This document shows, piece after piece, positions 1-7,118 of a stretch of 11,285 bases of DNA. The DNA comes from Sedimentisphaerales bacterium. Its GTDB lineage: Bacteria > Planctomycetota > Phycisphaerae > Sedimentisphaerales > SG8-4. A model generated the notes under the pieces. It worked only from the letters and a program-made list of their open reading frames with translations, was not told the DNA's origin and ran no database searches. Numbering within the stretch: the first letter of the stretch is position 1; every line of letters starts with the position of its first letter. The translations under genes were made by a program, and so were the position numbers. Where the stretch lies: assembly GCA_016932895.1 (NCBI GenBank), contig JAFGCA010000386.1:1-11285 (forward strand), in the 5' to 3' direction.

Positions 1-539
1 GTCTCGATGTTGAGCGATACGGCGCTGGCGAGCGAGACGGCCTCTGCGATCGCCGCGTCGCTGGCGCCGGGAATCACCTTCAGATGAATGTAGCCTTTGA
101 ACCGATGGCGCCTGCGCAGGAGGCGGGCGGTGGCGGTGAGCCGGTCCATGGTGGCGTCGGGCGAGCCGACGACGCCGGAACTGAGGAACAGGCCGAACAC
201 CTTCTTTCGGTCGTAGTAATCCAGAAACGCCCGGACGGTCTCTTCGGGGCCGAGCGTACAGCGCCGCACGTCCTGCTGTTGGCGCAGCGGACAGTATTTG
301 CAGTCGTTGGCGCAGACGTTGGAGACCAGGGTTTTGAACAGGACGCTCTTGCCGCCGTTGGGCAGGGCGACGGGATAGACCCAGCGTCCGTCGCTGCCGC
401 GGCGGCGTCCTTCGTCGCGACTCGTGCCGCACGCGCAGGCCAGGTCGTACCGGGCGTCCTCGCTGAGGATTTCCAGCTTGCGCTGCGTGTCCGGCTTGGA
501 AATGATCCCCACCACGGTCGTACCAATCCTTTGCACCAT
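1..539 (-). CDS. Putative DNA modification/repair radical SAM protein (TIGR03916 type), 5' part only
   Basis: The gene runs off the left edge; 179 residues are visible. The radical SAM motif CxxxCxxC is at C76, C80 and C83 (sequence NVCANDCKYC), binding the [4Fe-4S] cluster that cleaves S-adenosylmethionine. The opening KLEILSEDARYDLACACG, the DGRWVYPV stretch and the SSGVVGSPDATMDRL segment match the family normally found beside a SAM-linked uracil-DNA-glycosylase-like gene. The partner is not in the window, so a DNA repair or modification role is family knowledge only. The start is uncertain. ATG at 539 has no clear ribosome site. In-frame ATGs at 617 and 614 follow AAGGA (spacers 3 and 6) but would add about 25 residues with atypical codon use. 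A GTG at 515 or 512 would fit the usual short N-terminus, and AAAGGA lies about 11 bases upstream of the first of them. Confidence 0.85.
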   Translation of the reverse strand, partial: MVQRIGTTVVGIISKPDTQRKLEILSEDARYDLACACGTSRDEGRRRGSDGRWVYPVALPNGGKSVLFKTLVSNVCANDCKYCPLRQQQDVRRCTLGPEETVRAFLDYYDRKKVFGLFLSSGVVGSPDATMDRLTATARLLRRRHRFKGYIHLKVIPGASDAAIAEAVSLASAVSLNIE

Positions 540-799
540 TCGGCTGGCAGCGTCAGGCGAAGCCTGGCGATGGCCTTTCTGCCGAGATCCTCGGCCCTGG
601 CGATGCCGCCACATCATGAATCCTTACAACAACAGGCCATTGTAGAGACAATCGCCTCCGACGAAAAGACTATAAGGCACGCATTTGGACAAAATACCCG
701 GATGCCGCGAAAGCGTGCGGCCCAGAACTGCGTTCAAAGGCCGGGTGTACTCAACCGGGGCAACGAAACGACCGGCGTACGTTCTGCAGAGATTTGAGA
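540..799. other. Gene-poor spacer upstream of the radical SAM gene
   Basis: Bases 540-799 show no convincing protein. The open frames on both strands lack the strong C/G third-position preference of the neighbouring genes. The minus strand carries the leader of the radical SAM gene: the AAGGA ribosome site, the ATG pair at 617/614, and a stop codon TAA just upstream that limits any N-terminal extension. The remaining part of the gap, 800-992, is covered by the truncated secreted-protein candidate. Confidence 0.5.
639..669 (-). promoter_or_regulatory. Possible promoter of the radical SAM gene
   Basis: On the minus strand a TACAAT hexamer at 639-644 resembles a -10 box. A weak TTTTCG lies 17 bases upstream. 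It would start transcription about 15 bases before the ATG pair at 617/614 and their AAGGA ribosome site. The -35 is poor and no other evidence supports it. Confidence 0.25.
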
Positions 800-949
800 A
801 TGAGGACAACGCTCACCACAAGAGCCATACTGACGATCCTGCTGGTCGTCTTTCACGGCGACGGGGCCCGCTCGGCGATGGACCAGGGGCAAATCGCCGA
901 CTCGCGCGAAGTGGGCTCGGCCGGCGTCGTCGACCGGCGGCCCGTAATC
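800..949 (+). pseudogene. Possible N-terminal fragment of a secreted protein
   Basis: An ATG at 800 opens a frame with a plausible Sec signal peptide: a basic start (MRTTLTTR), a hydrophobic core AILTILLVVF, and a small-residue ending GARSA. About 20 further residues follow (MDQGQIADSREVGSAGVVDRRP). Up to about 949 the third codon positions are mostly C or G, as in real genes here. After that the coding character stops, and the frame continues into the antisense of the TVP38 gene. It reads as the first 50 codons of a lost gene. The ribosome site is weak. It may be a chance frame; no family was recognised. Confidence 0.3.
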
Positions 950-992
950 ACTTCTGGTTGCTTTGGAACGGGTGGGACTTTTCCTGGGTTGT

Positions 993-1727
993 CTATGCGA
1001 CGGTTTGCGCGGCACCGGTCGGCTCGGGTCCGCCGGTTGCCGGGCCGGCGGCTTCCTTGAGGGCCTTGCGGGCCAGTCTCGTGACGAATACGGTGACCAC
1101 GATGGTCGCGGCCATGCCGAACCAGAAGAAGATGCGCCGGCCCGGCCCTTGTTGCACCTGGCCGGCCGCCAGTTCGGCCAGCGACCGCAAGCCGGCCCCG
1201 AAGTAGACGTACATCACCGTGCCCGGCAGCATGCCGATCCAGGAACCCAGAGCGTATTTCCAGAACGAAATCTTCGTCAGGCCGAACGCGTAGTTGAGCA
1301 GGTTGAAGGGAAAGACGGGACTCAGACGCGTCAGCAGGACAATCTTGAGCCCTTGCCGGCCCACCGCGTTGTCGAAGGCGGAGAACTTCTCGTTTGTGGC
1401 CACCTTGCCCGAGATCCAGTCCCGGGCGACGGTCCGACCGACGAAGAAGGCCGCACAGGCCCCCAGCGTGCTGCCCACCGAGACCGTGATCGTGCCGGTA
1501 ACGACGCCGAACAACAGACCCGCCCCCAGCGTCAGGACCGAGCCGGGCAGAAAGAGGATGCACGCCACGATGTAGAACGCCACCACGACCACGGGCGCCA
1601 GGGCCCCCAGTCCCTGCGTCCATTCAAGGGCTCGGATGAGCCAATCCTTCACAGGCAGCAGAAACGCTGCGGCGGTGAGCGCGAAAACGACGAATCCCAG
1701 GACAACCAGTCTGACGTTCCTGCTCAT
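993..1727 (-). CDS. TVP38/TMEM64 family (VTT/DedA-like) inner-membrane protein
   Basis: The protein has 244 residues, a normal length for the family, and several hydrophobic segments. An N-terminal membrane helix (residues 7-25) is followed by a segment around 43-60 leading into FLPGSVLTLGAGLLFG (59-74). FFVGRTVARDW (94-104) and the signature RLSPVFPFNLLNYAFGLT (134-151) follow, then GSWIGMLPGT (161-170) and a last membrane span near 195-215. These are the conserved re-entrant and helical motifs of the VTT domain. Family members are membrane proteins proposed to move lipids or solutes; the substrate here is unknown. The gene is the last of the minus-strand block. TVP38 genes often sit beside arsenosugar-type transferases and FAD-dependent disulfide oxidoreductases, and a stub of the latter lies directly upstream. 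The ribosome site before ATG 1727 is weak. Confidence 0.9.
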   Translation of the reverse strand: MSRNVRLVVLGFVVFALTAAAFLLPVKDWLIRALEWTQGLGALAPVVVVAFYIVACILFLPGSVLTLGAGLLFGVVTGTITVSVGSTLGACAAFFVGRTVARDWISGKVATNEKFSAFDNAVGRQGLKIVLLTRLSPVFPFNLLNYAFGLTKISFWKYALGSWIGMLPGTVMYVYFGAGLRSLAELAAGQVQQGPGRRIFFWFGMAATIVVTVFVTRLARKALKEAAGPATGGPEPTGAAQTVA

Positions 1728-1740
1728 TGGGGCACCACTT

Positions 1741-1848
1741 CTAACGTCTCTTCTTTGGGGCGATCTTGCAGGCCACCAGAACCGCCGAGCCGGCCCCGAT
1801 CGCGATCACGTCATAATCGTACGCACGGTCCCACCGCTTGTGTCTCTT
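1741..1848 (-). pseudogene. N-terminal stub of an FAD-dependent pyridine nucleotide-disulfide oxidoreductase
   Basis: Directly after the stop of the TIGR04282 gene the same frame continues for 35 codons and ends in TAG at 1743-1741. It contains YDYDVIAIGAGSAVLVACKIA, closely matching the start of mercuric reductase or dihydrolipoamide dehydrogenase-like flavoproteins, whose GxGxxG loop binds the FAD ADP moiety. Here the third glycine is valine (GAGSAV). After KIA only PKKRR remains, so the redox-active CxxxxC and all other domains (about 430 residues or more) are gone. No ATG precedes it; the only in-frame alternative start is GTG 1809. The tail PKKRR may be the old C-terminus joined by an internal deletion, or a chance end. 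Such oxidoreductases commonly neighbour TVP38 genes, which supports the identification. Confidence 0.65.
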
Positions 1849-2523
1849 TCAGCCGGTCCATCCGCATCGGCGTGCGAATGCGAATGTCGTGGAGTCGCGA
1901 AAGTCTGTTGCGGCGTTTCGCCAGAGCAAGTTTTCCAGGTCCGACCACGTATCGACGTCATGCCATTGAGGCAGGACGCAGGTGCGCCGCCGGTGACGCT
2001 GCAGGACGTTCATCGTTTGGCGAAACACGTTCTCCGTGCTCCATGGGATATCCTCAAACACCGCGGGCAGGAAGCCCTGCGCGGTGAAGCCAATCAGGTA
2101 ATAGCCGCCGTCGCTGCTCGGCCCGATGACCGCCTCGTGCGTCTCGAGCGCGAGAAAGGCCCGCTCGAACAGACCGAGCGGCAAATCCGGGCTGTCCGAG
2201 CCGATCAGCAGCGCTCGGGAGAAGCCTTCGTCGAACGCCTCCCGAAAGGCGCAGGCCATCCGCTGTCCGAGGTCGTCGCCCCGTTGGGGGCGGTAGACGA
2301 GATGTTCGCCCAGCCAGTCGGCACAGGCCCCTTCGTCCTCGGACGGGTGGAAGCAGCACACGAGAGGCACGTCGAGCGTCTCCAGCGTGCGGAGAAGATC
2401 GCGCCCAAAGCACTGGTACAACTCTGCGGCTCGCTCGTCGCCGATGCGTGTGGCCAGACGCGTCTTGACCGCCCCGTTGGCAGGGGCTTTCACAAAAAAC
2501 AGGATGCATTGGCTGCTCTGCAT
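1849..2523 (-). CDS. TIGR04282-type glycosyltransferase (DUF2064), arsenosugar-associated
   Basis: The protein has 224 residues with a nucleotidyl/glycosyl-transferase A-like fold related to CofC. Visible signatures are FFVKAPANGAVKTRL (9-23, nucleotide-sugar or NTP binding loop), IGSDSPDLP (107-115, metal-binding SDSPDL), GPSSDGGYYLIG (134-145), IPWSTENV (159-166) and DVDTWSDL (189-196, the late acidic motif). This family is named for its linkage to radical SAM/arsenosugar loci and usually travels with the TIGR04283 family, present here 0.5 kb upstream. The acceptor and donor are not established from sequence. ATG 2523 follows the GH15 remnant stop by 13 bases. The preceding GAAGAAG is a poor, too close ribosome site, so expression may depend on readthrough from upstream genes. 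Confidence 0.88.
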   Translation of the reverse strand: MQSSQCILFFVKAPANGAVKTRLATRIGDERAAELYQCFGRDLLRTLETLDVPLVCCFHPSEDEGACADWLGEHLVYRPQRGDDLGQRMACAFREAFDEGFSRALLIGSDSPDLPLGLFERAFLALETHEAVIGPSSDGGYYLIGFTAQGFLPAVFEDIPWSTENVFRQTMNVLQRHRRRTCVLPQWHDVDTWSDLENLLWRNAATDFRDSTTFAFARRCGWTG

Positions 2524-2536
2524 CTTCTTCTATCAC

Positions 2537-2923
2537 TCAATGCACGTGATCCAGTGCCCGGTCCAGGTTGTAGGCGGCGCTGATCAATGCGATATGCGTA
2601 AAGGCCTGCGGGAAATTGCCCAGGGCTTCGCCGCAGGGGCCGATTTGTTCGGCGAACAAGCCCAGGTGATTGCAGTGCCCCAGCATGCGCTCGAACATGA
2701 GTCGGGCCTCGTCGAGTCGTCTGCGATCCAGACGCCCGGCCCGCGTCTCCGTGTCGGGCGAGATAGCGAAGCGGCCGCCTTTTTGCTCGTCGAGAAGGGC
2801 GGCGAAAACGCTGGGCGAGTCAAAATGGGGAAAGCATAGCCAGTCGATGAAGCCGTCCTTGCCCACCAGGGCGGCGGTCCGGGTATCTCCGATCAAGCCG
2901 TAGTCTTCGATTGGCTGATACAC
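2537..2923 (-). pseudogene. Glycoside hydrolase family 15 (glucoamylase/trehalase-like) gene with internal in-frame deletion
   Basis: This frame joins the two ends of a GH15 protein. The start (V)[20 protein letters not shown] and [22 protein letters not shown] are the classic N-terminus. [21 protein letters not shown] and [17 protein letters not shown] are the classic C-terminus. Only about 128 residues remain against roughly 600 in intact members, so the (alpha/alpha)6 barrel and its catalytic glutamates are missing. The junction lies near residue 66, around base 2725, and stays in frame. GTG 2923 is the likely start: AAGGAG lies 8 bases upstream and family members begin at this YQPIEDY; ATG 2941 is an alternative. 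The natural stop and the 13-base distance to the next gene are kept. It could be a decayed gene, a retained short protein, or a MAG assembly collapse. Confidence 0.8.
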
Positions 2924-2944
2924 GCGCACAGCTCCTTGCATCGT

Positions 2945-2958
2945 TGCGGCCGGCCGCA
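2945..2958. repeat. 14-base perfect palindrome upstream of the GH15 remnant
   Basis: TGCGGCCGGCCGCA is a perfect inverted repeat 21 bases upstream of GTG 2923, within the 150-base gap between the TIGR04283 gene and the GH15 remnant. A TATTAT hexamer further upstream on the minus strand could be a -10 box, but no good -35 was seen. It may be an operator or a chance event in GC-rich DNA. Confidence 0.3.
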
Positions 2959-3075
2959 GTGGTCCGCAAGCCTGTACGGCCCGCCCACGCTGCCGGTTTG
3001 ATGAAATTCCGGATAATACGAGGGAATAGTGCGGTTTTTGCGTCCGGCGCCCGCTCCCGGGTTTCGTAGTGCGAC

Positions 3076-3831
3076 TCAGTGGCGAAGGGATTGTGACTGT
3101 GTACGCCGAATCTCCTTCTGGGGTTTGTACAATTTGATCAGCGTTTCGGGCCTGACGCCGAGATAATAGCAGAGCATGAGCATCTGGTTTCTCAGGGTGG
3201 TGTAAAGGGCCCCCTCCGCCTCCCAGCGGCGTGGCGAGGTGAGCACTTTGTCGCGAAAGATGTGGATCTTCCGGTTGCTGCGTTTGATGCGGCGCATGAG
3301 ATCGACGTCCTCCATGATGGGCATCTCCGCGAAACCGCCGAGACCCTCGAAAAAGGTGCGGTCGATGAAGATCGCCTGGTCGCCATAGGGGATGCGGCTG
3401 ATGCGCGAGCGAACGCTCGCCCGAAAGGCGATGTGACGCAGAATCCACCGGTCCGAGTCGATGCCTAAATCGAACGCGCCTGCGACGCAGGTGCCGGCGG
3501 CCATCACGGAGCTGATCTTCTCCAGCGCGCTATCCGGCAATCGCGTGTCGGCGTGCAGGAACAGCAATATCTCTCCGTGGGCGACGGACGCGCCGGCGTT
3601 CATCTGCCGGGCTCGGCCCCTGGCGCCGGTCAGGCGGATCACCTCGGCGTCGCGAATCAGGGCGACGGTCCCGCCGTGAGGATCTCCGTCCACGACGATG
3701 ATCTCGCGCCGGCCCCGGAGACCCTGCCCGCGCAGGTGGTCCAGACACGCGTTGATCTGTTCCTGCTCGTCGAGGACGGGAACGATCACCGAGAGCCTGC
3801 ACTCATTTGGTTTTGCCGGAGGTGACGGCAT
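3076..3831 (-). CDS. TIGR04283-type family 2 glycosyltransferase, arsenosugar-associated
   Basis: The protein has 251 residues with a GT-A fold and no membrane helices. The nucleotide-binding start is [10 protein letters not shown] (13-22), followed by [12 protein letters not shown] (44-55) and [15 protein letters not shown] (67-81). HADTR (93-97) supplies the metal-binding acidic triad of this family. YGDQAIF (149-155) and [10 protein letters not shown] (173-182) hold the presumed catalytic acidic residues. These are the hallmarks of the family paired with TIGR04282 in arsenosugar-type loci. ATG 3831 has GAGGAG seven to eight bases upstream and overlaps the 3' end of the radical SAM/ArsM fusion by 29 bases, indicating translational coupling in one operon. 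An in-frame ATG at 3972 would add 47 low-complexity Arg/Pro-rich residues inside the upstream gene and is rejected. Confidence 0.9.
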   Translation of the reverse strand: MPSPPAKPNECRLSVIVPVLDEQEQINACLDHLRGQGLRGRREIIVVDGDPHGGTVALIRDAEVIRLTGARGRARQMNAGASVAHGEILLFLHADTRLPDSALEKISSVMAAGTCVAGAFDLGIDSDRWILRHIAFRASVRSRISRIPYGDQAIFIDRTFFEGLGGFAEMPIMEDVDLMRRIKRSNRKIHIFRDKVLTSPRRWEAEGALYTTLRNQMLMLCYYLGVRPETLIKLYKPQKEIRRTQSQSLRH

Positions 3832-6800
3832 CGGCTCTCTCCTCGTCTTGGGCGGCCCCGGGATGGCTCGGCGCCGAGCGGCGGTCTTCGTAGAGCGGGC
3901 AGGCCTTGTGGATGCACTCGCGGTTTTTCGCATATTGCAGGCAGGCCAGGCCCTTGTCGGCCCGTAGCGCAACGCCCAGATATTTCTCGCTCAGCCGTGC
4001 CGCCTCGGTCAGAGCGATCCAGCAGTCGCGCTGGCAGCAACGTGGCGCCTTGTATCGGGCGATCGCCTGGAGGACCTCGGCCGTAAGCTGCTGCACCATC
4101 TGTCTTTCGGTCGCCTTGTAGGGATCGCAGCGCAGGATGATCGAGAACGCGATGCCCACGCCCACGGCCCCGCCGCACACGCCGAAAAAGGCGCAGCCGC
4201 CTCCGGCTATCGCTGCCCCGCGCTCCATACCCGTGCGAATCTCTTCGGCGCCCGGCTTGCCCGTCGTGTTGTGGTAAGCCGTCAGGATGATCGCGGGAAC
4301 CATGGAATGATGTTCGGGGCCGTGCATCGGAAAGGCGGGATGGTTGCGAATCTTCTCCATCAGCGCGACCATGTCCGTCTCTTGCGAGCCCAGGCATACT
4401 TCCTCGATGATCGACAGCGCATCGTGGGCGTGGCATTTGTCGCAGACGAAATGGCCGGCTTCGCAAAGGACGTTGCCGTACATCTCTCGGCCGCAGTAGT
4501 AGCACTTGAGCTTGCGGTTCGCTTGGCTGTAGACCAACTCGGCCCCGCAGACCATGCAGCCGGTGATGTGCTTGGCCGCCGGGCGCGGGGGCTCCGCCTG
4601 GCCCGCAGGCAGGATCAGGCAATCGCAGGTGACTTGCTGGTCGAGGTTCGTCACGTTGCCGTTCTCGTCCAGGACGAAGACCGAGTCATCGAAGGGATAC
4701 GCCTCGGACAGCTCGACGTCGGCAGCCACTCCCCGGCGCAGGAGCCGGCCGTCCTGCGTCTGGACCGCCGCGAACGGCCCCCGGTAGAGCAGTCGGTGCG
4801 TCTTCTTCGCCGGCAGTTTGGCGGCGCTGTACGTGATGGAGTAGAACCGGTAGCCCGCGACCGTTCGGTACAGGAACCGCTTGACGACTCGCGCCGCCTC
4901 GAAGCCGACGTCGTGCAGCAGGGCGAACAGCTCCTCTTGCCTGAACGCGCCGCCGATGCATTCGCCGCGCAGCTTCTGGCTGTACTTGATATCGAGCGGG
5001 ATGTCGTCCTCGCAACAGATATCGGAAATCACGGCCCGCCCGCCCGGCTTGAGCATCCGGAACACTTCCGCAAACGTCTTGCGCTTGTCGGGCGAGAGGT
5101 TCACCACGCAGTTGGAGACGACCACGTCGGCCGAACCCGTTTCGACGGGGGCCTCTTCGAAAAAGGTCTTCTTGAACTCGATGTTGTCGTACCCCAGGTT
5201 GCGGACGACCTGGGTCTTCGACCGGTTCGCCACGTTTAGCATGGCCTCGGCCATGTCGATGCCGATGACTCTGCCGTTGGGACCCACTTTGCGGGCGGCC
5301 ACGAAGCACTCCACGCCGGTGCCGCAGCCCAGATCGACCAGCGTTTCGCCGCCGTTGAGACCGCAGTCCAGGACCGGGCTGCCGCAGCCGTAGCTGCGCA
5401 CCCGCGACTCCTGAGGCACGTGAGCGATATCGTCCTCGTTGCAATGCACCGGGTTGAGAATCTCTTCGTTCGGTTTTTCGGCTGCGGTAGAGTAGAAGTT
5501 CTTGACGAGGGTATGGCCGTCTTTGCCCGGCAGGGACAGGACGCAATTCGAATGGGTGAACGCGACCGCCCCCATATCCTCGCCGCAGTCGTACAGTCGC
5601 TCGCCCATGCGCGACCGCAGGGCCAGGCGGCCGTCCGCGCCGTACCGGTGCGCTTCCTCGGCGATGACCGCCAGGGCAATGGCGTTATAGACCTCGACGT
5701 ACGGATCGTGTCCCGTCAGGCGGCCGGAGGCGGTGAAGCTGTGATCGATGTCGCCTCCTCCGACGAGGAACTTGAGCGGATTGGCTGCGTAGGTCGGATC
5801 GAAAGCGAGGGACGCTTTGCGGATTTCGCGCAGAACCGGGCTGTTGGTCCAAACCGTCTCGATCCCGTCGGCGAGCCGGCCGGCCGCGGCGCGGGCCTCG
5901 CCGATCAGCGCCGGCGAAGGGTAGATCAGGCCGTCCGGGCCGACCGCCAGCGATTGCCAGGCGGCGTTGCTCAAATCGAAATGCGTCCCGGGCAGCGAAA
6001 AGACCTGCGACTTGATGATTTCCACGTTGTCGATCAGGACACCGGTGTCGCCGGCTCCGGCGTAGGCGTCGAGCAGTCCGGCCGCAATTTCCCCGGCAGG
6101 AACGAACGGGCTGTTCTGCCCCTTGCCCTTTCGGAAGAACCAGAGATAGTGAACGTTTCTCACGTTCCACGCCGCGGCCGTCTCGATCAGCCTCGCCATG
6201 TCACCCAGATTGCCCCGGCTCACCGACATGGCCAGCGACACATTGAAATCCTGCCTTCGCAGGAGCCCGACGCCATCGCGGATTCGCGCGTACGTCCCGG
6301 GCCCGCGGATCGCGTCGTTATTGGCCCGGTCCCCGTCGAGGCTGACTTGAAAATGCACGCGCTCTCGATCAAGGCCCAGGATTTCTTCGCGCACGCCGTT
6401 CAAGGCCACGGCGTTGGTGAGGATGACCACGTGAGCCTGCGGATCGCAGAGGATGCGCCGGCAGACGTCGAAAAAACCGTCGTAGATCAACGGCTCGCCG
6501 CCGGTGAAGTAGAAGACCGTGCATCCCAGATTTCGGGCCTGCTCGACCGCGCCGGCCAATTGTTCCGGCGAGAGCCGCTGTTGCTGCGCCGGGCCCGACG
6601 AGAACATGCAATGCGTGCAATTCAGATTGCAGCGGTTGGCGACGTGGAACCAGCACTCCTTGAGCTCTTTGAGCTGGAGATGGGCCGCCCGCCCGGAATA
6701 CGCCGCGGCGTCCTCGCGAGCCAAACGAGCGAGAAACTGCTCGGCCGCCGGTCGTGACACCTCGACCCCGCGTATCTTCTCTCCCGCCGGTGGCAGCGAG

Positions 6801-6946
6801 CGCGTTTCCTGCACCCCCCGGAGCAGACGGTCGCCGGCGACGCTGGGAACGAACCAGTCGGGATAGTCCGGGTAGACGTAGATGCCGAGGCCGTCGCGTT
6901 CCAGCCGCTCGTATCGAAACAAAGTGGAGAGTTCCTCTTTGCCCAT
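3803..6946 (-). CDS. Radical SAM / ArsM-type arsenite methyltransferase / DUF5714 fusion protein
   Basis: The protein has 1047 residues in three parts. (1) Radical SAM: CxxxCxxC at C106, C110 and C113 (RCNLNCTHC) and GGEP at 149-152. A SPASM-like tail follows with GPDGLIYPS (336-344) and LVGGGD (394-399), but the usual cluster cysteines are missing. (2) Residues about 505-770, ArsM/AS3MT-like: SYGCGSP (C521), SAM loop VDLGCGTG (537-544), VVSNCVVNLSPDK (C613) and GECIGGA (C663). These correspond to the three As(III)-binding cysteines of AS3MT (C61, C156, C206). The ArsM C-terminal region follows. (3) Residues about 790-1020, DUF5714-like: CMVCG, CYYCG, CDKCH, HGPEHH, GGGCAFFGVCGG and RCCQRDC, probably metal-binding. 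ATG 6946 has CAGGAG nine bases upstream; the in-frame ATG 7087 lacks a site. Predicted to methylate arsenite and perform a radical step; product unknown. First gene of the block. No codon-use anomaly was noticed. Confidence 0.9.
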   Translation of the reverse strand: MGKEELSTLFRYERLERDGLGIYVYPDYPDWFVPSVAGDRLLRGVQETRSLPPAGEKIRGVEVSRPAAEQFLARLAREDAAAYSGRAAHLQLKELKECWFHVANRCNLNCTHCMFSSGPAQQQRLSPEQLAGAVEQARNLGCTVFYFTGGEPLIYDGFFDVCRRILCDPQAHVVILTNAVALNGVREEILGLDRERVHFQVSLDGDRANNDAIRGPGTYARIRDGVGLLRRQDFNVSLAMSVSRGNLGDMARLIETAAAWNVRNVHYLWFFRKGKGQNSPFVPAGEIAAGLLDAYAGAGDTGVLIDNVEIIKSQVFSLPGTHFDLSNAAWQSLAVGPDGLIYPSPALIGEARAAAGRLADGIETVWTNSPVLREIRKASLAFDPTYAANPLKFLVGGGDIDHSFTASGRLTGHDPYVEVYNAIALAVIAEEAHRYGADGRLALRSRMGERLYDCGEDMGAVAFTHSNCVLSLPGKDGHTLVKNFYSTAAEKPNEEILNPVHCNEDDIAHVPQESRVRSYGCGSPVLDCGLNGGETLVDLGCGTGVECFVAARKVGPNGRVIGIDMAEAMLNVANRSKTQVVRNLGYDNIEFKKTFFEEAPVETGSADVVVSNCVVNLSPDKRKTFAEVFRMLKPGGRAVISDICCEDDIPLDIKYSQKLRGECIGGAFRQEELFALLHDVGFEAARVVKRFLYRTVAGYRFYSITYSAAKLPAKKTHRLLYRGPFAAVQTQDGRLLRRGVAADVELSEAYPFDDSVFVLDENGNVTNLDQQVTCDCLILPAGQAEPPRPAAKHITGCMVCGAELVYSQANRKLKCYYCGREMYGNVLCEAGHFVCDKCHAHDALSIIEEVCLGSQETDMVALMEKIRNHPAFPMHGPEHHSMVPAIILTAYHNTTGKPGAEEIRTGMERGAAIAGGGCAFFGVCGGAVGVGIAFSIILRCDPYKATERQMVQQLTAEVLQAIARYKAPRCCQRDCWIALTEAARLSEKYLGVALRADKGLACLQYAKNRECIHKACPLYEDRRSAPSHPGAAQDEERADAVTSGKTK

Positions 6947-7118
6947 GTCGCCGTGCTCCTGCAGATAGAACGTGATCGGTCGAGACGGTATCGAAAAGGC
7001 ATTTTTCCTGACACCCGATCCCAACTGTCCGAGGTGATACGTTCGCCATCCGGTCCCGGTTTGCGGAATCCGGGCTAACTCCCACATTTACATCGGCATT
7101 GCGGCGCGACGGCCTGTT

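Noticed and set aside
84..797. Plus-strand open frame of 237 codons
   Set aside because: Antisense to the TIGR03916-type radical SAM gene, whose cysteine motif is unambiguous.
919..942. GC-rich inverted repeat after the TVP38 stop
   Set aside because: The stem is interrupted and no T-run follows, so it cannot be called a terminator; it falls in a coding-like GC-rich stretch.
963..2087. Long plus-strand open frame (374 codons) across the TVP38 and TIGR04282 region
   Set aside because: It lies antisense to two recognised membrane/transferase genes, is Arg/Gln/Pro-rich with no recognisable motif, and is a shadow of high-GC codon use.
5420..6757. Plus-strand open frame of 445 codons
   Set aside because: Antisense to the radical SAM domain with its clear CxxxCxxC and GGEP motifs; no family resemblance.
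6947..7087. N-terminal extension of the radical SAM/ArsM fusion to ATG 7087
   Set aside because: No ribosome site precedes 7087, whereas ATG 6946 has CAGGAG at good spacing; the extra 47 residues show no domain.
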